Below, in pieces: positions 22,501 to 33,122 of a stretch of DNA of 64,000 nucleotides. The stretch is from Mucor mucedo (Eukaryota > Mucoromycota > Mucoromycetes > Mucorales > Mucoraceae), in NCBI RefSeq assembly GCF_025094135.1, contig NW_026252293.1:1-64000 (forward strand), written 5' to 3'. Made by a program: the position numbers and the translations under genes. Under the pieces are notes generated by a model that was given only the letters and a program-made list of their open reading frames with translations, was not told where the DNA came from and did no database searches. How positions within the stretch are numbered: position 1 is the stretch's first letter; the number at the start of each line of letters is the position of its first letter.

Positions 22501-24102
22501 ACTCTCGAAGCTTTAAATTGAACACTCGAGCTACGATATCCGGACGATCGGAAGCAGCTTGGCCAGGAAATAACTCATCTTTAATTTCTTTCCAATTGGG
22601 GTTGGCAGTAAACGTGATAAACAAAGATGGTTTGCCATAATATCTTGATATCGCCATAGCATCCTGGTAGAGTTTAGCCATAAATCGAGGACCGCTGGTA
22701 AAACTGCTTGGTAAAATGAGTTTTTGACCGACCTGATCTAAATTTGAATCCGAATTGCTGGTAGCATCAGCCAATCCGTTGTAGACATCTGCACGAAGAG
22801 AACTCTGATTAGATTTGATCCAATCTAATTTCGTTTGCTCACAAACAGCCCAAGCATCTACCAGGTATTGTTGAAATAGTCTTTTTGAAAAAAAAATTGT
22901 TGGGAATTCGTTGTTTCGTACATGTAGTCTAAATCTGTAAAATGCGCGTTGAGTGAGTCTTTTTTCATCATTGTCGCTCGGACTTGCTGCATCATTCGTT
23001 GAACCTTTGAGCCTTAAACCCCAGTGCCACCCGTAATCACCTGACGGAAATAAAAAAACATAGTGCAATGGCATATAAGCTGCATGTGTTTCATTAATTC
23101 TTTTGAATAGCCCATTCACCCCAGTGCTGTTTCTGAAAGTGATGATGATATCACGATAACTTGCTTCGGAGTACTCATTGGGAATAATTGCAGCAATTTC
23201 ATTGACCGTAGGTAAGTTTTCAGTACGTTTATCGTTACCCACAACTAATTTTATTTTCATTTGTGGATTCAGTCGAATATGTATATGTTCTGCATGATCG
23301 TCTCCTGTCTGAGTTTCCGTGGCATTTTTCAATATTTCATGCGCATGCTTATAAATATTGACGAAAGGATTATTACATTCTACATGAAGCATGGTACTAA
23401 GTTCAAGAATTAACTGTTTATCAAGACCACCGTTACGTGAATCCTCAGTTCTGACTCTGGCTGCATACTCTGGATCGTAAATGTAAAGCTGGTTATACAT
23501 TGGTGGGGATAATTCACTGGCATTAATTGGGCCTTGAAGATGATACAGTTCACCATGCACTTGAACTGGCATATATCCACGTGCTGTGTTGCTTTGTTGG
23601 ACTTTACCAAGTGGTACCAAAAGAAGTAAAAGCGAAAGCAGAGTTGTATTGTCTAATGTTGTTTAGAAAATGAACTGATTTCTGGTGAGATCCATTCACT
23701 AATTCCTTAAGAAGAGCTGGTGGTTCATTCAACATTGGCAATTCGACAGATCCTTTTTTACAGCAACTTTCCCATTTGGGTGAAGATCGGGTGTAACATG
23801 TCGGTTTTTCTCCTTTCCAGTGAAGTGCACCACAATTGACACATTCAATATCCATTCTTCCAAGGTTTGATTCCTTTAATCTACTTAATTCTGATATATA
23901 AGCAGCTGGCTGTCTTACGGTAGGAATTGAACGGCTATAGGAGCGACCTCGTTCCTAATGTACCAAAGTAAGTATCCGTTTTTTGAAATTGACATTAAAT
24001 TTAAATTTTATTTACACGGCATGATTCACATGTACGAAATGTATAATTCTCATCAAGGTGAGCTCTGCAAGAGGTACAACGTTTTTGAATAACGTGAGGC
24101 AT
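19583..24102 (-). CDS. Helitron Rep-helicase (RepHel), one internal frameshift
   Basis: Exon 1 (24,102-24,016) encodes a 29-residue zinc-finger-like start (RCTSCRAHLDENYTFRTCESCR). A 61-nt GT-AG intron leads to exon 2 (23,954-19,583). Exon 2 holds a second Cys-rich motif (ECVNCGALHW), then the HUH endonuclease (RGLPHCHILLF, His about residue 403 of the main frame), the two catalytic tyrosines (KYINKYIYKG, about 547/551), and a PIF1-like helicase with Walker A GPAGTGKT (about 913), Walker B IIWDE and terminal INKSQGQ / HGQLYVALSRA. At about 23,604-23,620 the frame changes by one nucleotide between TSFGT and LGKVQQ, so this copy is probably inactive unless the frameshift is programmed or a sequencing error. 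All catalytic motifs are intact. Confidence 0.92.
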
Positions 24103-24199
24103 AGTAATGATAATAAGAAAAAGAAAGAGCAAATCATTATCAAGGAATTTATAATTATTAAGGAATTTAATTTCGTATACTCACTCACATTAAACGTCA

Positions 24200-24730
24200 A
24201 TATCATGGACTTCGTTCCTGGGGGGTGGGGCAAGCCCCTCCCCCCAGACCCCCCTCCCCTATTTTGGGGGATTCTCCCCCAAACCCCCTTTAAGAAACAA
24301 TTAAAGCTGATAACTTTTTATACACTCAATGTTAATTCAAGTTTTTAAATTAAGGCTGAAAACTTTTTCCTCGCTCAATGTCAATTCAAGTTTTTAAATT
24401 AAAGCTGTTAAATATTTGTCCACTCAATGCCAATCTACTGTTCTATGATCCTGGGGGGTGGGGCAAGCCCCTCCCCCCAGACCCCCCACCCCGATTCCGG
24501 GGGAAACCCCCGGACCCCCTTTAAAAAAAATTAAGGCTGATAACTTCTGTTATACTTAATGCTAATCCACATTTTTACACTCAATGCCAATCAACATTTT
24601 TACACTCAATGCCAATCAACATTTTTACACTCAATGCCAATCTACCGGTCTTTGTTCCTGGGGGGTGGGGCAAGCCCCTCCCCCCACCCCCAATTCCGGG
24701 GGAAACCCCCGGACCCCCCTCGGAAATAAA
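24200..24730. repeat. Three C-rich hairpin repeats in about 220-bp tandem units
   Basis: The 20-base core CCTGGGGGGTGGGGCAAGCC, continuing into CCTCCCCCCAGACCCCCC, occurs at about 24,217, 24,450 and 24,657. GGGGGAAACCCCC-type palindromes follow. Between them are AAATTAAGGCTGATAACTT and ACACTCAATGCCAATCAACA segments; the latter forms its own 25-bp tandem at 24,553-24,640. Strong hairpins or G-quadruplexes are possible on both strands. It lies between the Helitron gene start and the accessory gene. Confidence 0.75.
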
Positions 24731-25255
24731 TTTTTCAGCTGAGTATAAATTCCGCTGGATTTTTTTATACGAATTGTAGTATATTATAAGATAAGAGAAT
24801 AAATTATCAAGTTTAACAATGTGTACCTTTACAAAACCGTGGGATGTACGAGCCTCAAATAAACAACGATAGTAGCTAGCTTTAGGAATTTGGGTTAACT
24901 AATAGTAAACACATAAACCAAAGTTGAGATATTTACCTTTTCACAAGCGGTGAAAGTAGAGATGGCTTCAGCTATACAAATGTGTTAATACATATAAAAA
25001 GAGTAACTAAATTTACTTTTAAAGCAAAGAGTCTTGGTTTAATCCGTTTGGAGAGTGTCAGCACGTTTAATGTTTAGTCACATAACTATATCTTCATTTG
25101 TAAACAAATGGTTATGATAAATCATATATTCACAAACTATACACATATACAAACCTTAACTTGAGTTTTTATTTGAAAGAAATAGAAAGAAAAAAGAAAA
25201 AAGAAAAAAATGATAAAAAAATCAGAGTTTAAATAAGAAAAAAAAAAATTCAGGC
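24731..25255. other. Non-coding, AT-rich, A-rich tail before the accessory gene
   Basis: No gene seen. An AAGAAAAAAGAAAAAAG tract lies just beyond the stop of the minus-strand gene. The Helitron 5' boundary may be here. Confidence 0.4.
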
Positions 25256-26502
25256 TCAATTCTGTTTTTGGAAAGCCCTTGAGGGTCGACTATTGGTCCC
25301 AGAACCTATTTCATCATCCTTTCTTTTACCTTTTGGACAGGTAGTACTTGGGGTGGAGCGGGCAGGTGCAGAGGTGGGAGGTGGACAGTCAGAGCGAGGA
25401 GGCATCTCAGAGGGAGGAAGAGAGGTCAAAACAGGATTTTGTACCAAAGCGGAAGAAGACGATGGTGCAAGAGGTCTGTTATCAGGGATCGAAAATAAAT
25501 TTTCAAACAGGCCCATATCCAAATCTTCGTACCTCTCTTCAGTACCCGAATTGACACCAAGGTTTTCCAGGCCAGTCAAAAATGAACCCGAGGTATCATG
25601 AGCAATGTCATCTGGCTAGAGTTGAGGTTTATGTTAATGTTAAAAATTCTTAATTTGATATCTAAACTTTACTTACTCTTGCTGAGTTCCTCAACATTAT
25701 CTGGATCATATTTTTGGATATCCAGTTTTTATTGGCGAGGTGCATGGGTAGCATAGGATTCTCGGCGTCAATGACAGAGATGAGGTCTCCAGGATATGCC
25801 TCGAGGGGTGTACCAACGTTCAAGCCAGAGCGCTTGTTCCAAAAGTACGCAATTCTTTCGAACATGTACAGTACTTCATTCTGCTCGTTTGCAGGAATCC
25901 CCCTCCAAATGACGCCATTCTTTCCAAATCGTTCTTGGTACAATGCTTTCAAGAAATGTTGGCAAATGGTGAAGACATTGTTGTACGCTGCTGTTGCCCT
26001 TTCTTTAGCTTGATCCTCAGTATAGGTACCTGCCAAAGATCTCCAGTACGCAGCAACCGTGTCTATAACGGTTTTCTTTGTATAAGCACATACGTTGATA
26101 GATCTTACACCGAGAGAATTGCAAGAGGTGTGAATACCATTGGGTATAACATGCTCCTTGTAATAGGCGACAGCCTTGACCACGGTTTCGTACATTTGTT
26201 GAGCAGCGGAATTTCTTGCTGAAAAGATAGGGCAATTATTAACTTAATTCGTCTTACAAAGTAAAATAAAATAAAAACGTACCAGTGATATATCCAGATC
26301 GAGAAGTAATTGCAGAAGTACCATTGGATTTGACCACTTTCTTAACCTTGCTGCAGCATTCACAGTGTTGACCAACTGGCAGGTAGATATATTCTTTCAT
26401 TGTGGCAGGCATCGCATCAAGCTTTCTTTGCATATCGTAAATGGCATTAACGAGTTTTTCAATGACTTCGTCTCGAGAATTTGAGTTTTGGGTACCGTTC
26501 AT
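25256..26502 (-). CDS. CACTA-like element accessory (TNPA-like) protein
   Basis: Exons 26,502-26,283, 26,218-25,677 and 25,615-25,256 join in frame through GT-AG introns into 373 residues with no stop or frameshift. A TATATAAG box (minus strand, about 26,568-26,560) lies 58 nt before the ATG. The N-terminus is a short helix (EVIEKLVNAIYDMQRKLDAM) followed by a CECC motif. The central domain has NGVIWRGIPANEQNEVLYMF and LANKNWISKNMI. The C-terminus is Pro/Ser-rich and ends basic (CPKGKRKDDE). It is divergent from the transposase. Placement, TATA symmetry and the subterminal repeats suggest a TNPA-like DNA-binding role, which is inferred. No known domain is recognised. Confidence 0.75.
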
Positions 26503-26944
26503 TGTGATAAATAGAGTGAAAAATCGATGTAAATGAGAAAATAGGTGTAAGTATTGGATCTTATATAGATGTTTTAAAGATACATTTTTTTTCATTGTCA
26601 TTTACCTTGATGTAAGTGGTTCAACTTATTTGCACCAATCACGGTACAGAATTAAAATTTTTTTCGCTTAATAACCTCGTTACACGAAAATCTAACAGTA
26701 GATCAAGCGTGAAGTCCCAAACAACGATTTCTAGTGGTTTTGAAAGGTATCCATAGTCTACACAGAATTACTATATCCTCTCTATTAATAATTATAAGAT
26801 AACTTCACGAGTAATTCCAATTGGTTCTAAGAACGGTCAGTGACTATTAATAAGCTGTAAATAAGATGTAGCAACATTTATATAACTACACGCAAAAATT
26901 GGTTCCCAACTTACCAAAAACAAAATTCTTAAAAACTTTTCAAA
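26503..26944. promoter_or_regulatory. Divergent promoter of the CACTA-like element
   Basis: The 442-bp space between the two start codons has TATATAA-type boxes at 26,560-26,568 (minus gene) and 26,877-26,886 (plus gene), each 58-59 nt from its ATG. The same spacing occurs before the genes at 299 (box 233-240) and 59,907 (box 59,841-59,848). Confidence 0.55.
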
Positions 26945-29900
26945 ATGGTTTACCCCAAAATTCAAAAACCCAAGAACCTTAGAGCTTCTCGAAATGGCGC
27001 TAACCAACGTCTTCTAAAAGGCACATATGAACCCTTGGCCGTTACTGCTGCCTCCATTGTACCTGGCCTAACTGACACTTCTGTTTTTGCTGTATCCTCT
27101 TCCGTTTCTACTGGCTTCCCAACTGCTATAATAACCAACCGTACACCTTTTGACTATAACGAAGAAATGGATTTTTACGATGATGTTGATATGGCTGACC
27201 TCGATAACCAAATCGCTCTTCCCTTAATTGGACAAATGTCCATACAGGACGTAGATACTGAAGATGAATCCTCTGATGATGGTTTTGTTGTAGACGGTGA
27301 AGTAGACGAGGATTTGTATGAATCCACGGACGAAGAGAACTCCGAAGGTAACTAAAGATGCTCGGGTTGTTGACATCATGACAATTTACGGGATGTATTA
27401 TTTTCACTTTTAGAACCATTGTCACTTGATCATAATGTAACAATACAGGACAACATCAAGGATATCATTGTCCCCATTAACGTATTTAGCACCAGCGAGC
27501 TGAGTAGTATTATGTGCAACTATCTTACATTGAGTAGAAACATGACTATAGAAGCTGTGCGCGTTATGAAGAATTTTTTTGAGAACACTTTGAACCAAAA
27601 CAACAGTATGTTAATGATTTGTATTTACAAAGTATCATTATTTACTAATTTAGTTTACCTTTTAGGCCTTGATAAAAAAAAAAAAGTACTCGCATTGAAG
27701 GAGTGTCGTTCGTTGATCAAGAAGAAACTTCCACTTTCTTTCAGTCAAAGCCATGAAATCTGTTCCCGAAAGGGGTGTTATCTTTTTGATCCTGTCGATG
27801 ATGCCGATAAAACCGCTTGTCCTCACTGTAACGCTGTTAGACATAAAGATAATTGATATTGGTGAACATTTAAGTCGTATGCTAGCTTGTGACGAGTTTC
27901 GTGATGAAGTCGAAAAATACCGAAACGTGATCGATTCCATGACAGACGATGATTCATATACCGATTTTGTTTTTGGAGCCGCGTATAAAGAAATGAAATC
28001 TAAAGGTCTCTTCACTGGTCAGCACAATTTAGCCATCGTTCTATGTGTTGATGGGTTCACTTCGAAGGTATCAAGAAAACGTATGGTGATGGTACACGTT
28101 ATAATTGCTAGCATTGATCCGTCTATCAGGTAAATGTTGGCTCTATATACAATACATCCAATCTTTTTACGTCGTAATAACACCATTTGCAGATACACCG
28201 ATGAATATACTTTTCAAGTTGCAATTCTTTTTGGTGACACTAAGAAAGACTTTGACTCGTATCTGCGTTCAATTATTGAAATCCTTGATCGTTTGAGTCG
28301 TGAACCTGTTGTTGTTCGCAAGAATGGTGTTCATGTCACGTCGGCTAGAATTTTCAATTTGGGTGTCATTGCAGATGGTATAGAGATCAACCAGCGGTTG
28401 TTGATGTTTAGTGGTCATACCAACTGGTGGGGATGTAGATTTTGTATTGGTAAGTCGTCAGTTTACTAAGCTATAACCGTGGACACTAACAAAATGACCC
28501 TTCTAAATTTAGTTAAAGGCGGTCACCCAGTAGACGGAGGAAAAGGTGGTATGTACTTCTTTGGCAGAGACTCGGCTATCAGAACCAAAGCTTCTTTATT
28601 ACTTGAGAAAGACGCAGTAAGTATTAACTTGTGTAGTCTTTTTTTACATATTTTAATTGATTTACCTTTATTAGCCTTCTTGCCCCAACCACAACTATAG
28701 TATTAAAGGTGCTTCTCCCTTTGGTCAGTTGAGTACCTTCCTCTCCATCGACTTTTTCATGTGTGACGAGCTACATATGTTTTCGAATGTCAGCAAGCTT
28801 TGCTTCGACATGCTTTCACCAAAGCTCAACACTCGGTTCAAGTTTGATGGTAACGAAGACACGTACCCGTTTGCTCTCGAGACTGCTGATTTTACTCGCA
28901 TCAAAACCGCCATGGATGACTCCCTTCGTGCAATTCCTGCGGATTTCAGTGGCTCGTTTGCTGGTGTCAATCTGGATAATGTTAGATCTATCTATCGTTC
29001 GGTGGACTGGATCGCCTGGTTGGTACATGTGATTCCTACGATTGTTGCCCCACTTTTTCACGCCAGAGAATCAACCACAGGATTTATTGCTTTATCTCGT
29101 GGTATTCAATTGAGTTTGCAATGGTCGATATCCGAATCTGAAGTGAAGGAAATTGAAAGGTAAATATTCATTGTTGAGTTGTAATTTATGTAGTGATATT
29201 TACTTGAACATTATATTAGCTTATGATAGATGCTTTAAGACTTGGTTTGATTACCTCGATACTTGTCTTGATAGCAGCTCTATCTCCAGAACCGTATTCA
29301 GATCGAACATGCACCAACTGAACATATACCATACATGATAAAACGAATGGGGTTAGTTATCGATTGTCATTATAGTTATTAGACTTCCCTTTTGTACTAA
29401 TTTTTCATTTCTCTGGTAGACCGTTAAGGTGTTATTCTGCAAGATCATTGGAAAGGTCTATTGGCATATACAAGAAGTGAATCCGTTTATCTTTGAATCC
29501 TGGTGTCAACGCCGGTAATGTCATGGAAACTCGTAAAATGTTCTCTTTTTTGCAATCCGATGGTATAATCGATAGTTCCGCCTATGATTTGAAGAAGGAT
29601 AAAGTTAACAACTTCTTGCCCCACCCGTCCAACGATCCATTGTTGCCTCAGCTGTGGTCACCCTTTCACTGGCGGGTAAATACTGTAAAGCTGGGCCAGG
29701 TTGTAAAGCAAGCAAAAGAAAATCACAATCATACCATTGGCGGCTACCTGGCAAAAGACTGGCTTAAAGCACTCTCTCAATTTTCGATTCGTCTGACTGG
29801 TAATACTTTGGCTATTATAACTTCGTTTCATCAGCACCAATTTGTCAACATTTCTCAAAACCTCTGGACATGTGATAGTTGAGAATAGATTTTAAAAGAG

Positions 29901-30703
29901 AAAAACAATAAAGTACTTTGAGACTGCTTATAAGTTTTATTAAGAGTAAAAAGTAGATTCAAAGATTGAGAGGGTTCTATTCTAACTATCAGTTTGCATA
30001 TTTATATATGTTAAGAGAAATCGGATTATGAATTTAGTTTGATGGATAAGTTACACAGCACTAAAATAGTGCTTGTAGTTGGATATGATATAATGTATAA
30101 GAAATTAGTTCGTGTTGTGATGTAATAACGTATGGGGTGATGAAGTGAGATTTAATTTTAATATTGTTTTATGGTGTGATTAGTAACAACAGTAGGTGGA
30201 TCACCACAGGACAAAAAATCAAATATACATATCTGATTTGTGCAAATCGAAGAACGCAGCAAGTTCGCGTGGTGGTGAGTTTGTTATGTTTACTGCAATT
30301 CATAAAAATCGGTAAGTTGATGTTTGCAAATCAAAATTATTGTGATTGACTTATTGTAATTAGGATGTTTCGGCCTGTCGAAAACTGGTACGTGTGTAAA
30401 GTCTTGTTCTTTTTTGACTTTACATATCAAGAAGGTGCTCCGGGCTCGAACTTCGTTTTTGGTGAACTTATGAAGAATCATGACGTCTCACCATACTCAA
30501 AGGCTATCCCGCGCGTGAAACCTTACGATGAGGCTGAGCAAAAGAAATTTGTGGTCTTTGATGCTGAGGATCTTTTGTCTGCTGTCGGATTGGTGAATGC
30601 GGTTGACGGCTCCAATAACAAATATGTTATAAAGACTGGTGAGGCTTTTAACGTCGATATGAGTAGTACTGCCGGAAGTGTTGGAAACATTGTTTTCCGC
30701 TGA
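26945..30703 (+). pseudogene. CACTA/EnSpm-like (TNPD-type) transposase, degenerate
   Basis: A multi-exon gene starting at ATG 26,945. Recognisable blocks in order are: an acidic N-terminus; SRKGCYLF with ACPHCNAVRHK (zinc motif); GQHNLAIVLCVDGF; FNLGVIADGIEINQRLLMFS with WWGCRFC and GGMYFF; FFMCDELHMFSNVSKL; HIPYMIKRMG splicing to PLRCYSARSLERSIG; and a C-terminal domain with RGGEFVMF and KFVVFDAEDLLSAVGL. These resemble Transposase_21-like CACTA proteins. Lesions are a frame change near 27,850, another near 29,320, a TGA in the RSIGIYKK segment (about 29,477), and the solo LTR at 29,871-30,208. At least the last two are clear from comparison with the related copy at 33,085-34,128. It cannot make a full protein. 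Confidence 0.8.
29871..30208 (-). mobile_element. Solo LTR, 338 bp
   Basis: A block starting TGTGATAG and ending CACCACA is flanked by the 5-bp direct repeat GGACA (29,866-29,870 and 30,209-30,213). Deleting block and one repeat rejoins the transposase frame (SQNLWT into KNQIYISDL), matching ENQVYISEL in the copy near 33,650. Read on the minus strand it has TG...CA ends, a TATATAAAT box and a downstream AATAAA, as in an LTR. No internal retrotransposon sequence remains, so it is a solo LTR left by recombination. Confidence 0.85.
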
Positions 30704-31004
30704 GAATAAAATACAAAAGCATTAAAACCCACAGTCACATGTCCCGTTTTCTCATTTTACTTACGTAATCTGAAGTTGTCTTTTTCTTCCCCTGGCTATC
30801 ATCCCCATAAACATTTTTTTTCTTTAAAACATGACGTTTATCTATTAACATGGTATTATTACATCTATTTATTTATGTATAAGTTGCTTTTATAGAGATT
30901 TGAAAATTTGGCTTTGCGATCAGCGATCAAAAAATCAAAAATATCGGAGATATCGATATTTTCGATTTTTTGAGCGATATCGCCAATATCGACCAAAAAA
31001 AACA
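30704..31004. repeat. 3' flank of the transposase and right subterminal ATATCG repeats
   Basis: After the transposase stop there is about 200 bp of AT-rich sequence. Positions 30,920-31,004 hold ATATCG / CGATATCG words in inverted orientation relative to the array at 18,891-19,190, next to the right terminal repeat. Confidence 0.65.
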
Positions 31005-31031
31005 TTTTGATCGCTGATTTATTTTAGGGTG

Positions 31032-31873
31032 ATGGTTTTGTTCCTTCTCCTGGATATTTAAGTTACGTCTACTCGTCAATCATTGAGCAGATACGTCCTC
31101 AGTTAGACTGGCATATGATGTCTTTAGACGGTGACATTCTTAAAGGCAATCATTCTTTCAAGGTTACGGGCCATATGGGAAAGCTAAATGGAGAAACAAC
31201 CTTTACAGCATTGTATACTTGCTTGAATGAATACGAGGAAATAAAAATGCAAGTACTAACTCCATCAAAAGCACTTTCTCATCTCGCTTTACCGTTTAAT
31301 GCCATGGTGCAATCTTACAATCTTAATCGCTATCGATTACCTTCACTTTTTTACACTGACAATGTAAACAGCGATAGAAATTTTTTGGAAGGTGTACTAC
31401 CAAGCTTGTTGAAAAATGTAGACAAGACAATTATATCTAGATCTACAAACAATGAAGTAGATTTTAGCTCTAACTATGGTTCAACACATTTACCTGTCTT
31501 GACACTGCCGGGTACAATGAGTATATCTGTATGCTCCAATTTGGAAGATATCAACAATGCATGTCAAATTATTTTGGAAGACGTAGAACAAAACATGTAT
31601 GTGAACATTGGATTTGACTGTGAGTGGATAGCCAGAAATAATAGCTCTTTTTATTCCGGATTAAGAAGAACTCCTTCCTCTCTGAATGAAGTATCTCTTA
31701 TTCAAATTTGTTACAAAGACAAAATATATTTGCTTCGTACATTTGAGTATACGACGGAGGACTATCCTGAAAAGTTGAAACACCTTTTGGAGTGCGAAAA
31801 TGTCAAGAAAATCGGTAAAAATGTAACTGGTGATTTTACTCGCTTACAAAAAGGGCATCAAATAAACCCCAAA
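31032..31873 (+). pseudogene. Transposase-exonuclease fusion gene, part 2 (truncated)
   Basis: This continues the frame of 18,464-18,863. A DDE/RNase H-like core follows: LDWHMMSLDGDILKGNHSF (first Asp), FTALYTCLNEYEEIKMQVL, and LPSLFYTDNVNSDRNFLEGV (second Asp). About 100 residues later an RNase D/WRN-type 3'-5' exonuclease domain begins with NIGFDCEW (the D-x-E of motif I), VSLIQICYKDKIYLLRTFE and IGKNVTGDFTRLQKG (motif II region). Coding similarity ends near 31,873, where a second CACTA-like terminus starts, so motif III is missing. A possible leftover (SIQEYADYAASKVVLIS) lies at about 34,500-34,555. Joining a transposase to an exonuclease is unusual. Confidence 0.8.
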
Positions 31874-31991
31874 CACCGCAAATTTTTTTTCCGGTCGAAG
31901 TATAATTTGGACCGCAAAAAAATTAGACCAGAGGTTGAGGTACATAATTTTGTACCTGAACCAGCGGTCGCGGTAATTAATTTGTACCTGA

Positions 31992-32861
31992 ACTAGCGGT
32001 CGCGGTCCATGTACGCATGAAAACCGACCGCTACTTCCAGTTTCTAACGAATGAAAACATCATAACCTTATTATTTAAAGAGATGGTATTGGAGGATATT
32101 CTTTAAATGTATATTAAACTAGGGCTATTGACCCTTGCAATATTAAATGGGTTTTACAAAAAATAACATTGGAAATAATAGAATATGAGGGGCAAAAATA
32201 ATGTTTATATTGGTTTTTATTTTATAACGAAATAATTTATGAATGGTTTATACACGTATAAAAACTACGAAACGCCTGTTTAAATGGATACTGTGTAGTG
32301 TAAGGATGACAACAAACAGATACCATACATAATATAGTGTTGGTTGTCCTGGTTGCATACGGAGACTACCAGATGCAGAAGTGATAACAAGCTAGATATA
32401 TGACTTACCTTTGATAAAGCTAGATTGAACTAAGAAAGATACAGTTAGAAAATATAAGCAAGGCTTTCAATTTTTTTAATACTCACATTGTAGTTGACAA
32501 TCACATGAAGTACCCTTTGCTGAGCTGTAAACAACTATAAAATAGAGTTAAAATATATAAACACGGTTTTCAGTATTTTAAAAAAGGCTTACTCGCTTTA
32601 GATGACAATCATGTATTTAGAGTGGACAGCAACCATGTACGCGAAAGAATGCAGTGGTAAGTTAAGCCATAAAAGCCAGTACGATATATAACAATATATC
32701 TAATAGTTTTTCAGTTAGTTATATGAGGATGTGATGTTTTGAGGTACTTACTATAATTTTTGAAAAAAAAAAAAATTTTAGAAAAAGAAAGAAAAGAAAA
32801 AAAAAAAAAAAAAAAAAAAGAAACAAGATTATTAACAAAAAAAATTAAAACCCAATGCGGA
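31992..32861. other. Non-coding arm of the deleted element
   Basis: GCGGTCGCGGT words near its start match the GGACCG terminus family. The rest is AT-rich with a long A/AG run at 32,760-32,820. No gene seen. Confidence 0.45.
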
Positions 32862-33122
32862 TTAGGGCTTAGTTTTGCTACGAGAGCGTCCTTCTATTAT
32901 CAACTCACCCCTTGCCCGTTTGGTTGCTGCCTTTTTTGCGGCCCTTTTTTCAGCTCTTTGGTCAATCTTTGAAGACGAAGTAGATGGCTCAGGGGGTGGA
33001 GGTGAAGAAGCAGGTGACAAGCAGACAGATGCAGACAGGCGAGGAGATGGAGAGGGAGAGGGGTGGGGAGATTGGACAGAATCCGTACCAGGCACAGAGA
33101 AACTCTCCATCAGCTTCACCAC
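32862..33122 (-). pseudogene. Accessory protein, 3' exon only
   Basis: The minus-strand frame encodes a Pro/Ser-rich stretch (SPHPSPSPSPRLS, SPPPPEPSTSSS) and a basic tail (EKRAAKKAATKRARGE), ending at a stop at 32,862. This is the same build as the last exons of the genes at 14,642 and 25,256. The sequence before it is already the transposase on the other strand, so the 5' part of the gene has been deleted. Confidence 0.6.

Larger units (their letters stand above)
19443..24102 (-). mobile_element. Helitron (3' end defined, 5' end not located)
   Basis: On the minus strand the element ends with a 35-base hairpin (19,446-19,480) followed by CTAG and then host T, with host A on the plus side at 19,442. 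This is the canonical Helitron 3' terminus (hairpin, CTRR, insertion between A and T). The only gene is the RepHel protein. The 5' TC end must lie beyond the start codon at 24,102, possibly past the C-rich repeats that end near 24,730, but no unique TC end can be picked. It is inserted inside the CACTA-like element. Confidence 0.85.
18864..31031. mobile_element. CACTA/EnSpm-like transposon, 12,168 bp
   Basis: Perfect 27-bp inverted repeats lie at 18,864-18,890 (starting CACCCTAAAATAAATCAGCG) and 31,005-31,031, flanked by the 3-bp duplication ATG (18,861-18,863 and 31,032-31,034). CACNN ends with 3-bp duplications are typical of CACTA elements. Subterminal ATATCG arrays follow each end. The interior has two divergent genes, an accessory protein (minus, 25,256-26,502) and a TNPD-like transposase (plus, 26,945-30,703). 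It also has two later insertions, a Helitron and a solo LTR. Identical ends show recent arrival, but the transposase is now broken. Confidence 0.92.

Noticed and set aside
24553..24640. Regular short repeats that could suggest a CRISPR array
   Set aside because: Units of about 25 bp follow each other directly with no unique spacers, and the DNA is fungal. Plain tandem repeat.
28763..29061. Overlapping frames inside the CACTA transposase
   Set aside because: Shadows of the transposase exon (ETADFTRIKTAMDDSLRAIP frame), which has the conserved motifs.
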